DNA of 64,000 bases from Chrysopilus asiliformis. Lineage: Eukaryota; Arthropoda; Insecta; Diptera; Rhagionidae. The DNA lies in the NCBI GenBank assembly GCA_964034945.1, contig OZ035963.1, forward strand, positions 50,296,032 through 50,360,031. The letters run 5' to 3'. The notes beneath the pieces are model-generated. The model did no database searches. It was not told where the DNA came from and saw only the letters and a program-made list of their open reading frames with translations. The position numbers and the translations under genes were made by a program. Each line of letters opens with the position of its first letter. Positions within the stretch are counted from its first letter, which is position 1. Positions 44,721-55,479 of the stretch are shown one piece after another.

Positions 44721-45317
44721 CTTGGGCAATGAGAAAGCTGACGAACTTGCCAAACTAGGTTCGGATTGCCTTGGCATTTATCCCGAACCAGCATTGCCTA
44801 TATCCAATTCGTCGGTAAAAGGACTTATTCGAAGACATTGTACTACACTGTACAAGACTAGGTGGATGAGTGAAGCCACGTGCCTACAAGCCAAAAAATT
44901 TGGTTGCAAACCTGACCTAGTTAAATTCGCCAATACCATTAGACTAAGCAAGAAGTCTATCCAACAATTAGTAGGTGTACTCACTGGTCACTGTAAACTT
45001 AACTACCATTTACACAAGATTGGCTTAGTTGAGGATCCGTCTTGCAATTTATGTGATGAGGAGGAAGAGACAGCAGAACACTTCTTGTGTAGTTGTCCTT
45101 ACTTCCAAAACCGTAGGGAAAATACTCTTGGCAGTCGTTCCCTTAGTTTTCAGGACATTGGAAAGATTCCACTAAATCGTTTAGCCAACTTTATCTGCGG
45201 ATCAAAAAGACTACTGTAGTATGCATAGCCAACCTACTCTAAATGCACAATGGACCCACAGCGTGGTCTAAGTGCATAAGGGCTTAGTATTGGACTACCC
45301 GTTAATCTAATCTCTAA
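44721..45317 (+). mobile_element. 5'-truncated non-LTR retrotransposon with target duplication
   Basis: Flanked by TCTAAGCGATAGTGAA at 44705-44720 and 45318-45333, a 16-base duplication typical of target-primed reverse transcription. It contains only the 3' end of ORF2 and a short 3' tail ending in CTAATCTAATCTCTAATCTA-type repeats. The insertion point is inside the right target duplication of the neighbouring MITE. Confidence 0.9.
44722..45219 (+). pseudogene. RNase H/C-terminal zinc region of a non-LTR retrotransposon ORF2
   Basis: Uninterrupted frame of about 165 codons. It opens with GNEKADELAKLGS, the last motif of the retrotransposon RNase H domain (catalytic Asp in 'ADELA'), then the linker LVGVLTGHCKLNYHLHKIGL and the terminal CNLCDEEEETAEHFLCSCPY knuckle. 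The reverse transcriptase and endonuclease are absent because of 5' truncation. The frame is intact, so the insertion is fairly young. Confidence 0.88.
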
Positions 45318-45333
45318 TCTAAGCGATAGTGAA

Positions 45334-45960
45334 TAGATGCCGCTAGCCGCTCCGCTAGGCTTTGGAAGGTGTATGAGTATTTTGTTAATGGATTTTGTTA
45401 ATACAAATCTTCAGGCTTGTCTCGCCATTTTGGATTGAAAGTCGGGGTGGCTTCGCGTTTGATGACAAGTAGAGCCCACCGAAGATCAGTTTCTGGCTGA
45501 AGTCGAAGCCGCAGCCGAACGTTGACCGTTTTCTTAACATTTTTTTTGCATAAAAGCTGAGATGTGTGTATACCGTAAGGGAAAAGCAATTAAGGTTCTA
45601 TTAAAATAGTTTTTTGTCGTTAAAAATAATAGAAATATTTGAAAATTCACAAAAAAGCAATTCCCATCAAAAATAAAGAAAAATTTCGTTTTTTCAATAT
45701 CCTAACAATTATTATAATTGCAGGCGGAAAAACGGATAATAATGGGCTTTTATACATTTTTAAAAACAGTTGTTTTCGGAAAAAATTTGACAAAAAATAT
45801 CAACTATAAAACACTTGAGGAAAATAGATTTCTTCTAATTTTCTACCATTTTTCTTTATTTTAGATCTCGATTAGACATAAATTTCGCCTATTTTCATGT
45901 CTTGCCAAAAAATTTCTAGTTTTTCCTAAACTTTTCTAGTTTTTAGGCAAAAATGTTCGA
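45334..45960. other. Unassigned sequence
   Basis: A GC-richer patch at 45410-45530 (gtctcgccattttggattga; gaagtcgaagccgcagccga) is bounded by AT-rich sequence. I do not recognise a gene. Confidence 0.3.
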
Positions 45961-45964
45961 TGAA

Positions 45965-46235
45965 AAATTGACTGACTCATCAACGCCCATCACAAACCCC
46001 TGAAGCTAGAAACCTGAAACTTTCACAATATGTTCCATTTATCACGTAGGCACTCATTAAGGCGGGATTTTTTGAAGTTTTATCGCTAAGAGGATAAACG
46101 GGGATAAGGAGTGTTTGGGTGTTTAAAAACCTTGATTTTCGCCATGAATCCTGCTGATGAAGGAGGCTGGAAAGTGTCACCAGGGGGTTTTCGGGGTCGC
46201 TAATCACGATTCCGGTGTTAGAGTTTCAAAACGAA
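45965..46235 (+). mobile_element. Truncated Helitron-related sequence
   Basis: Homologous to the interior of the Helitron at 56871-57757: gactgactcatcaacgccca, ctgaagctagaaac, ttcgccatgaatcctgct, ttttcggggtcgctaatcac in the same order. No intact ends. Confidence 0.7.
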
Positions 46236-46339
46236 AGGTCCTTGCAGAGGGCATTTTGCAGAGCATTTGCAGAGGGAATATTTCTTTGAGGACATTTTTG
46301 GTGAGTATCTTCATCTTGCTTTACAATTGGCTACTTAAA

Positions 46340-46940
46340 GCCCCTACAGGCCGGATACATGTCTATCGACATGTCTTAAAGCTAAAACCAACAGACTGTC
46401 TACATGTCGATAGACATGTAGTACGAACATCATTTTAGAAAAATCACCAGTGCGACAAAGTCCTCTGTTGATGAACAACATGGATTTCAGGCAGTTTTTA
46501 AGTTTTTCTATGCTGCAATTGGGTTCCACTTCCTTAAACTTTCTTAATAAATCATACCAAGCCTTATTTTTTAAACTTTTGTTTTTAAACTTTTCAGATT
46601 TTATTTGCCACAACACCGGTAGACTTCGAAAAAATCTCGCCAAAATTCATTATTCGCTATAGAAGTCATCATAAAACAATTATTTTCCTTCAACGACTCT
46701 CAATTTATTTAGATGTGAACACTGCGGCTCCGTTTTCACAATGATGTTAGCAATCAAGTTAGCATACCGACGTACAGACGTTAAGACATGTAGCCAAACT
46801 TGAAGCCACGCCCCCAGAAATTCAAAATATTTTGATTTTGTCGACATGTAGCTCAACCGTCTGTCTACCAGCCTACAGACGCTTAAAATTCAGTTTTCAC
46901 GGACATGTCTACGGACATGTAGCTCTGTCTGTAGCATGCT
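46340..46940. mobile_element. Probable MITE rich in ACATGTC motifs
   Basis: Left CTACAGGCCGGATACATGTC and right inverted CTACAGACAGAGCTACATGTC share the tip CTACAG and ACATGTC motifs spaced alike; at least eight ACATGTC/GACATGT copies lie near the two ends. Boundaries approximate. Confidence 0.5.
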
Positions 46941-47069
46941 TTATGCCAGCTGGAGGTGAGTTTGGATGAAAAATAACATCAAATTTGTATTCTATTCTTT
47001 AAGCCTATTATTTAACTCTAATTTATTATGAAAATAGATTTTATTTACAAAAGGAAAATCCACGCATTA

Positions 47070-47451
47070 AAGTGCCGCTGCACATGAGAGTAAATGCCGG
47101 CGAGAAACTCTCGATAGCAGCTACTCGCAAATGGACACGTCTCTGAGAGTCGCTCACAGAAACTCGCAAAAACTCGCGAGCTAGTCTCTGCGAGCTGTCA
47201 AAAGTGATTCTACTCTCTAGTCGACACGCACCCACAGAACTCTCGGGGAGTGGCTCGCCAGATACGAACGGCGTTTGAATTTTGCGAGTCGCTCTCGAGA
47301 ACTCGCCAAATCAAGATGTCAAAAAAATCAAGATATTGGTCTTGAAAAGAGAAAAATCGCCGAAATTAACTCTCAAATGGACAACCTCCTGCGAGTAACT
47401 CTCGAGACTTTTTGAGAGCTACTCGCGTATTTACTCTAATGAGCGGCACTT
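47070..47451. mobile_element. MITE with AAGTGCCGC ends and TTA duplication
   Basis: Left AAGTGCCGCTGCACATGAGA, inverted right AAGTGCCGCTCATTAGAGTA, flanked by TTA (47067-47069, 47452-47454). The interior is packed with ACTCGC/GAGAGT motifs in both orientations. PIF/Harbinger-type by duplication size and sequence. Confidence 0.78.
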
Positions 47452-48774
47452 TTAGAGTTAAAACAAAAACTATTTATTAAAAAAAAAAACTATTTTCAAT
47501 TAAAAAAAATAAAACCAAATACTTTAAACATGTGTAAATTCGCTCCGTCTCTGGATTCCGTTTAAAGCTTTCTCCTATTTGATACACACGATTCTGTTGA
47601 TGGAAAAAGCTTTACTTGTAACTTACATCAATTCCCTTACATCAATTCGAGGGTGGTTTGACTTTGCCCCAAATATTGAAGGGGAAAATTCACCAACAGG
47701 GTCATTTTCCGCATGAAGCAATGTCATGACATCCAGCATCCAATTTTACAACGTCACGCACGCTGTACAGTTGAAATATTTATGCTCAGCATGAAAACCA
47801 TGATTTACCTTTGACGAATTTAGGGAAAAACTGTTAGGATGAATTCATGAAAAAGCGGGTATTTAGAAGGAATTCTAAAATTTATTGCTTTGGAATTGTA
47901 TATTTTGGAAATTTTCATATTATTATTAATGGAAAATGAAAAATGTCGCTCCAAGTTTTCTCGTTGCCAATGAAAGATATATGGAAATCATCATCTTTGG
48001 CTATCAGCATGCGCAGTTTCTATATTTTCCGCAGTTTTCCACTCAGTTCACACCATCATCGCGTTTTTATTTCAGTTTTGTGTCGCTTTTCCATAGTTTC
48101 CGGCGACAATCTCTTTGCTGGCGCTTTTTCTATCGGAAAAGATGGGTGCAAAATACGCTAGATTTTGAGGGAAACTTCGATTTTGTTATTTTGATGATGA
48201 AATTGATTTTCCCTTGTAGGTAATTGTAACGAATGTTGGTGAGTTTTTTCGGTCCATGTTGAGTTTTCCATGGTTTTCTTTTCATTAATGGGTAATGCTA
48301 CGATTTTCATCCACGTTGTTCAGGAGAGAAGCTTTTCCTCATTAGAAATTTTTCACTATCTATTCTTCTAGGTCTTGTTCGGTTTCTCATTTGTACACGT
48401 TCGACATTTTTCACCAACTTGCGAACACTATCGTTTCTTATAACCATCCCCAACTTTGCAATTTCTTTCGGTTGTTTGTACGTTTCCCATCTGACTATAG
48501 TAGTTTTCCAAAGATTCTTCGCGAGAACTCTAGCACTTTTCCCGTTTTCCAGCAAATCTCGTTGAAATTTCTCGTATAGCGCTGCGCCTTTTTTCTTTTC
48601 TTATTGTTGTTGGTGTCACTTTCCGTTGGTGAAAAATCACACATTGTTACAAATACAATATTTATTATTGGTGTATGTTTTTTTATTGTTGTTGTCCCCC
48701 GATTGGCTTGAATGCTGAACTTGTGTTTGGTGTCTTCCACGTTTTGTCTCGCATCCACATTTGAATTTCGAAGC

Positions 48775-48800
48775 CCCCCCCCCCCCCCCCCCCCCCCCCT
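48775..48800. repeat. Poly-C homopolymer tract
   Basis: Unbroken run of about 26 C (with G on the minus strand). Length is uncertain in any assembly. Confidence 0.9.
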
Positions 48801-48885
48801 TCAATGTGGGGTTATTTTTTCCATGTTATCTTTTACACACATTTTGATTTTTTTTTCTTGTTCGGATGGGTCGTTTTTGTTGTTG

Positions 48886-49011
48886 TTATTGTTCGTCGTT
48901 TAGTTCTCGGAAAAGGGCTTTTCTCCAATACTGCGATAAATAACCCAAAAGTGTCGTTATAGTCAGTGCCAAAAAGAGTTTCAACGCGTTCGGTAAACGG
49001 GTCGAGTTCAT
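48886..49011 (-). CDS. Candidate small membrane peptide (41 aa)
   Basis: A short frame beginning MNSTRLPNALKLFLAL, then a hydrophobic stretch (LALTITTLLGYLSQYW) and a basic/polar end RKALFRELNDEQ, followed by TAA. Composition differs from the surrounding AT-rich noise: balanced codons and one clean membrane-like segment with flanking charges. It could also be the first exon or upstream frame of a larger gene. No homologue is recognised and no transcript signal can be shown. Confidence 0.25.
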   Translation of the reverse strand: MNSTRLPNALKLFLALTITTLLGYLSQYWRKALFRELNDEQ

Positions 49012-50857
49012 TTCATTGAAATTTAAATAATAACTTAATAATAATAAATAATAATAATAAAGTGATTATCGTCTATTATTATAATTACTTAAAATTACAA
49101 TATTATATTTACTATATTTTAAATAAAATTGGCATACCTACATTGTATATTTTTTAAACTAAAAGTTCATGTTTTAAAAACAAAAATCTTTAGCTCTAGT
49201 TGAATAAAAAAAAATTAAATCCGGATAGAAAAAATACTCCCAATTTCAAATGTTCAGTTAAAAAAAAGGCAATTACGTTTCCAAAGGGCAATAAAAATTG
49301 TGTGTTAATTTCAAATTTAAAAAATATCAGCAGAGATATTGAAAAAAATATTAAAAAAAAAACAAGAAAAAAAGTTTTAAAAATTCCGTTTTCAAAATTT
49401 TGCAAAAAATCGAAAAATAAAATAAGAAAAAACAAGAAAATTTTGTTAAATATTTAATTTGCAAAGTCGAAATCTTTAAGTGTATGTTGAATAAATTTCT
49501 GTTCAAATTGAATGTGATTCGTTTTATGTTTGCGCGATTTTCACAAAATGAGGTTCAAATTGTGTTTTGTGAGTTTCAAATTCAGTTTTCAGAAAATTTT
49601 CGGCGAACACAATTTTTCTGAATAGTTTCTCGGCCAGAAATTGAATTTTCCACAAAAGAATAGAAAATTTATAAAAAAATTCAATTGTCCCGTGTTTGTG
49701 CTTCGGCATTTAAATCAGTTAAATACCATTTTCGTGCTGATTGTGAAAAATCATAAGAAATTGTGTGAAAATTGAAAGGTACCTATCACGCGTTGTGAAA
49801 AAAGAAATTGTGGAAATTAAATTAAACCACATTATTATTTTATGATAGTAATTCAATTTACAGTATTGAATAAGCATTCGTTTTATGTTGTTAGCTTCTT
49901 AGTGAGATTTTGGTTTTTTCCCTCCTGCATAAATCGAAAATTCTTAAAGCAAATAAAGAAATTATTCACGTGCGATTTATAAGAAGTGCTTTTTTTTATT
50001 AAAAAAAAAAAAAATATGACGTATAAGAATAAACAAATATTCATAAATGTTAATATCATAGTTCTTTTGAGTCTTCAAACAACGTACTTTTTTTTTTGTT
50101 GTTTAGTTTTTCTTGTATTTTTTCCCCATTTTACCATTTAAGTATGATTTCCACATTGATTTGATTAATTTTTCCGTGTTGGTGTCTTTCTGTGTGCCTA
50201 ATTTTGTCGCGTATTTTCCTGATTTTCCTGTGTGTGAATCATTTTTCGAATGTTACATAACATGTTTTGGGAAATTACTATTTATTGGATTATAATGCTG
50301 CTGCATACTTCGTCACTAGAAATTGTCCCCAAACATTCTATATTTGGATGGATTTAATAAATTATCGTTGAAATAACTAATAATTACACGAAAAAGTCTA
50401 ATTATTGTGAACTACTACATAAATAAATAAAATACCGACTATTAATAATGTTTGAAATCAATTCGAAATTCAAGTTTTAGATAGAATTGAAATATAAATG
50501 ATTAAAATTAATGGTGAATATTTTAATAATGCTTTCGATTTTTTTGGAGGAAGTTAGTGTTGGGTTTAAGAATAGTGTCGGTATCGTTGGAAAATTCCTC
50601 AGCTTACATAAAGGATTGAATTGCTGAAGAAAAGTTGGAAAGGGTAAGTGTAAATTTTTATAAGATTTTTCCATTATGAATGTATTTTAAATATATTTTA
50701 TAATTTTTAGTGAATTGGTTATTGTGTAGTAGTTGTCATGGAACTGTTCATAAATTTAAATTCTTTCAGTTCCAGTGCAGTTTATAACTTTTTGTAACCG
50801 TTTTTCATAAAAAAAAGTCGAAATTCCAAAATTTCTTTTGGTGCTTATCTAGCACTA

Positions 50858-51350
50858 AAAGGGCCCATAGACGGCCAACTTTGTTGCCAACCTGGTCGCC
50901 AACCTGGTTGGTAGTTTTTACCACAGACGAGACGGAATGTTGGCAACCAAGTTGTCAACATCATTTTTAACAAGATCCCGTCGACTTAAGGTGATTTTTC
51001 TAATTTTTTTATTGTTTATAGTTTACTATATGGTTATAGGACAACTATAGGGTATATGTTGACTAGTGAAAAATGAGTAAGGATTTGTTATTGGTATTGG
51101 TTTTAAACGAGTTGTGCGAAGATGAACAACTCAATGCAACTGAGATTGGCAACCAGGTTGTAAACTTGCCTACAGACACCCCAACATGAACGCCAACATG
51201 CCAAGTTTTCAAAATTTTTTGATTTTACACAAACCTTGTCGACAACATGAAAAACCAACCGCCAACTTAGCCACAGACGTACAACATCGACTCCAACATT
51301 GCATGTTGGCGACCAGGTTGGCAACAAAGTTGGCCGTCTATGGGCCCTTT
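50858..51350. mobile_element. Foldback MITE with AAAGGGCCCATAGACGG ends
   Basis: 493 bp. AAAGGGCCCATAGACGGCCA then ACTTTGTTGCCAACCTGGTC on the left is perfectly inverted on the right for about 46 bases. The motif CCAACCTGGTTGG / GCCAACATG recurs inside. No coding sequence. Confidence 0.85.
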
Positions 51351-51528
51351 AAGGAACAACAACTGACAATAATTTTTTTTTCACCTACAGGAAAAAAATT
51401 TGGGATGAAAGGGTTAAACCTGTATGCAAATGTTCATATTTTTAAAATTCGTCTTCGACCTGATCTCACAACACGTGTTTGTAAAAATGTCCAAGCAACA
51501 GCAAAACAAAGCAAACATTCAATTTTTA

Positions 51529-52190
51529 TACCCGTATGCTGAAACCAAAGGGTATATTAAAGCCTTGCCGTTTGTAACGCCAAGATCCCGTCATCACACA
51601 CAAAAATGAATTACACCAGTGTGTTTAGAATTATAAAAGAAATTGAATTTTGCATGTCCTCCCGTCCGTCCGTCTGTCTGTCCGTCTGTCCGTCTGTCCA
51701 TCTGTCCGTCCGTCTGTCTGTTCGTCTGTCCCTCCATCCGTCTGTCCTTCTGTCCGTCTGTCCGTCTGTCCGTCTGTCCGTCTGTCCGTCTGTCCGTCCG
51801 TCTGTCCGTCTGTTTGTGGCGCGGTTTGCGGGCGCACGGATTGAGCTACATACTTGAAATTTTGCGCAGACCCGTTTTTCGTAAAATGCGAGGCTACGAT
51901 CGTTCATGGGCGAAAATGGACCATTAGAGGGGGGGGGGGGGGGGGGGGGGTACCCCCATACGAACGAAAACGTTTTTTGGCGAATATCTCAAAAACGGTG
52001 CATCTTATCAAAAAAGTGCAACAACAAAAGTGATTTAGGATATGATTCTACATAAAACTCCCATACATCAAAATCCGATTGAAATAAATTTAAAAAAAAA
52101 TTATTGAAAAGTTTGATTTCAAAGTGGAATTTTGATACAACTGTGCGCCGTTCACTTAAACTTCGAACAATGCCATATCACCATACGGGT
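51529..52190 (+). mobile_element. R2-family element with ACCCGTATG ends
   Basis: Sister of 6886-7388 in the opposite orientation: starts TACCCGTATGCTGAAACC, ends CACCATACGGGT. Inside: aatgaattacaccagtgtgt, a 150-bp GTCCGTCT array (51660-51815), the trailer, a G tract of about 24 (51927-51951) and the 'aaaacggtgcatcttatcaa' module. Confidence 0.7.
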
Positions 52191-53754
52191 TTTCAATAAT
52201 TGCCAGATTGGCAAATATATAGTTTTTGTTATGTTTTTGTTGTAAAAACAAAAAAAAAACAATAAAAAATATTTAGCTTTTGTTTGAATATAACCAATTT
52301 TGTTTTCGTTTCTGAACGATTCTTAAAAAAACGTGAATTTTCACACAATTTTTTTTTTGTAACAAATTTTATCTTGGTCCTAAATCCGAAACATCTGAAA
52401 GACTATTTCAAATGAGTCCTTGTAACCATTTCTTTGTTCGCTGCCGCAACTATGGTTTCATATTTTCACAGTTCACATCCAGTTTCAAATTCTAGGCGTC
52501 CTTTCGATTCACGACGTTTTTATGATTATCGGTCGTATATCAAATCATCGTATAAGAAAACAGGTAAAAATTAGAGGTGCAAACCACAAGTTTTTTGCGC
52601 GTGGTCCGGCATTGGTTCGAGGGTGAATTGGATTACTTGTTTTTGGTTCCTAAAATTTCAAAATTTGGTACTGGTTTTGGTCCCAAAATTTGTTTTGGTT
52701 CCAAAAATACCAAAAAAACGGCTCTGGTTTTGGTTTCTAAAATTTCAAAAATGTGGTTTTAGATTACTGAAAGAACCATGCAAGAAATAGCGTTTTTCGT
52801 GGCCCTGAGTTAACTTTTGAACCCGTGTAGTTTTCACTTTGGTTGAGGACTTTTTGGAAAGGGCACAGTCGTGGCGCTCAACGTGGCGTTCAACGTGTTA
52901 AGGAAAACTGAGAGGTTAAGAATACAGCTTATGTTTTCACTGTACTTAAATTATGGTTATTTTTCCAAATCTAGTTATTAAAAAACGTTATTTTTTCGGT
53001 ATATGTTTGAGTCTCTGCAAATAAAGGCCAAATTTAAAATATATTTTGTTAGCTAAATGACTTTATCTCCTTTCATTCCTAATAATGCGATAACATTAAC
53101 ATATATTGGACCTAATGAACCGAGTTTATTGGTTCCGATTCAATTTGCTAATTTCCGCAAATTATGCAACAATATAAATGTTTTATGTTCCATTATTTTT
53201 ATTCCAACGAATTCGATTGTTTCTCAATGTCAAATCACCCATAATTTGTTGCATTGTTGATGTGTTGTTTCGAGAAAAAGAAATCATGCATTTTGAGAGT
53301 TTTTACTTTCTTCTGCGATAGAGAGAAAGTATTGTATTCGTGACGGAGATCGACACGAGAACGGGGACAGATAGAAATTTTCTGATCAATACGAAATCCG
53401 TTTCAGGTAAAATTATGAGGATGTCCGTGTAGGTCTGTCGGTCTGTCGGTCTTTCGGTCTGTCGGTCTGTCGATCTGACAACTGATATTATTGGAATTAA
53501 GCTGTGAAAAATTCGAAAAACTAAAATTAGTTTGCTCTAGTTTTTCTTCTTATTTTAGCCTTAAAGGCCGAACCGATATCATGTTTCAATTAAAAAAATG
53601 TCTATGCGTTTTATTTTAATTTAAAGTTCTGACGCTTTTAAAAAAACATCCTTTTATTAATGCGAATTTCGAGCAGGAAAATCCAGAGAAATATTTTTTT
53701 TATATTTTTATATCTGAAATTACTCAAAAGTCAGATGATCGGAAAACAGATTTA
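52191..53754. other. No gene seen; low-complexity patches
   Basis: A TGGTTTTGGT/CCAAAA-rich patch at 52610-52750 and a GTCTGTCG microsatellite at 53431-53475. The rest is AT-rich unique sequence. Confidence 0.4.
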
Positions 53755-54057
53755 CACTCAGAAAAATGTCAGGTCAACTTTTTGTCAGGTTAACTCTGAC
53801 CTCTAGTTGGCTGACAAAGGTTTCCATTACATGACATTACATCCTCGAAATGCCTATCCAAAGTCAACTCGTGCAGCTCCCAATGCCCTACTTCACCTGC
53901 CCATGGCTTAATTTCAGAATTTCTCCGGCCACAGGTCAACACAAGTTTTACTTTCCCTCATGCAGGCGAACGCGCGCCTCGCATAGGCTAAATTTTCCTG
54001 CCCGAGGCCAATTACGCCGTATGTAGGTCGTCGAGTTAGCCTCCATTTTTCTGAGTG
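53755..54057 (-). mobile_element. MITE with CACTCAGAAAAATG ends and TA duplication, copy 1
   Basis: 303 bp, perfect 14-base TIRs CACTCAGAAAAATG, flanked by TA on both sides (53753-53754, 54058-54059). Interior contains GTTAACTCTGACC and GGTCGTCGAGTTAGCC blocks. Copy 2 in opposite orientation is at 60974-61245. Tc1/mariner-like by duplication. Confidence 0.85.
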
Positions 54058-54419
54058 TATATGCTTGCCAATGGTTAAAATTTCATAGATATAATGGGGA
54101 ATTCACGTGTCACCATAGAGGGTACACAATTATCCTGTGAAATGTCGAAAATCCTATTAGCGAAGTGTAATATACGAAATAATCGAAAAGTTTATTCCAA
54201 TCGAATTTAACACGTAAAAAATATTTAAAAAAATATCTAAATGGAAACAAATTAGCATATATACGAGTCTGAATAGAAAATTGGATTCATAAATGATTTT
54301 CACACAAATCTGGACATAAAACCGTGTTCAAGTCCCTATGGATTAAAGTCGATTTGTTTGGGTTATATCACTAATTACAATTAATTAAACTTGCTTTTAT
54401 TCACATATTAGTCGATACT

Positions 54420-55192
54420 ACACTCAGAGAAAAAATTGGTGACATGGTGGCTAACAAAGTAATATTGTTTAATTCATAAAGGGAAATTTATTCCTCTGGA
54501 AATGAAAAAAATTGTCATATGGATAAAATCATTATCAAATTAACCAAATTTTTGTTAAAACCACTAAAAAATTGTCAATTGGAACAAATATATTTGGAGA
54601 GCAATCTTTGTTCAATAAAAAAATTGTTGTTTTAAGCTACATTAAGTTACAAATGATGTTTTGTTAACACGTTGGCTGCCATGTCGCACGTTTTCGTGCG
54701 ACACCCAAATGTTACCCTGAGGCCGCGTCGCACATTTTCGTGCGACGTGGCCCCACAGGTTGTTTTATGTTCTCTCAGGCCGTGTTGTTTTATGTTCTCT
54801 CACGAAAACGTGCAACACAAAAAAACCGTTATAACTGCAAAATTAGGACCAATAATAAAGTCGCGAGTAGTCAAAAATGATTTTTAGGCACAAAGAAACA
54901 AAAAATAACAAAAAAAAGTTGGCCTCAGGTGACCAAAATCGTGAAAAGACGTTGGCACTGCACGATCAAAATCCTGAAAAGGCTTTGGCAGCCAACGTGT
55001 TAAATCAATAAAAGAATTGTGAAATTAACAATGTCTAATTTGTCAAAATGACAAAAAATTGTTATATTTACAAATTTTTGTTTTTCAAACAATTTCTTTA
55101 TTAATTTAACAACACAAAAAAAAATTAGTTGAGATTCAACAAAACAAATTTTATCAATAGAAACGAGGTTTTTGTTATTATTTTTTGAGTGT
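54420..55192. mobile_element. Diverged ACACTCA-ended element, interrupted
   Basis: Begins ACACTCAGAGAAAAAATTGG and ends TTATTTTTTGAGTGT. The interior is made of aattgtt/aacaatt blocks. It is interrupted by the TTAA-flanked MITE at 54668-54999. Confidence 0.5.
54668..54999. mobile_element. piggyBac-like MITE in TTAA
   Basis: 332 bp with perfect 14-base TIRs CACGTTGGCTGCCA / TGGCAGCCAACGTG, flanked by TTAA (54664-54667, 55000-55003), the piggyBac target. Interior has repeated hairpins of the form GTCGCACGTTTTCGTGCGAC. No transposase. Confidence 0.88.
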
Positions 55193-55479
55193 GAAGTGAA
55201 AATTTATGTACTGTACGATTTATCTTTATGAAGAGTAGGTACTCGTAATATTTCAACTATCATGTAAAAACCAGAGTTAAATTTCATCTATACTTTTTGA
55301 TAATTTCACACTTGATTTCCCTCGAAAGTATTTATTAATGGTGTGTTAAAGTTTAATGATGTTATTTCGGTTTATTTAGTCCAACGGTTTAAACCATATC
55401 TGAAACATTGTGCTGCTGATAGATTTTCAGGTGTTACGAGATAGTAGACGATTAAACAAAATGTTAATTTAAAGAAATT

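Larger units (their letters stand above)
47455..50857. other. Gene-poor AT-rich region
   Basis: No multi-exon gene could be assembled on either strand. It contains a small open frame (48886-49011), a C tract of about 26 bases (48775-48800) and very AT-rich sequence at 49020-50500. Open frames here are Lys/Phe-rich by base composition. Confidence 0.45.

Noticed and set aside
49196..49457. Lys/Asn-rich 85-codon frame
   Set aside because: Composition follows AT-rich sequence; no motif, no splice context, minus strand open as well.
51606..51907. Overlapping Cys/Pro/Ser frames
   Set aside because: Same microsatellite artefact inside an R2 element.
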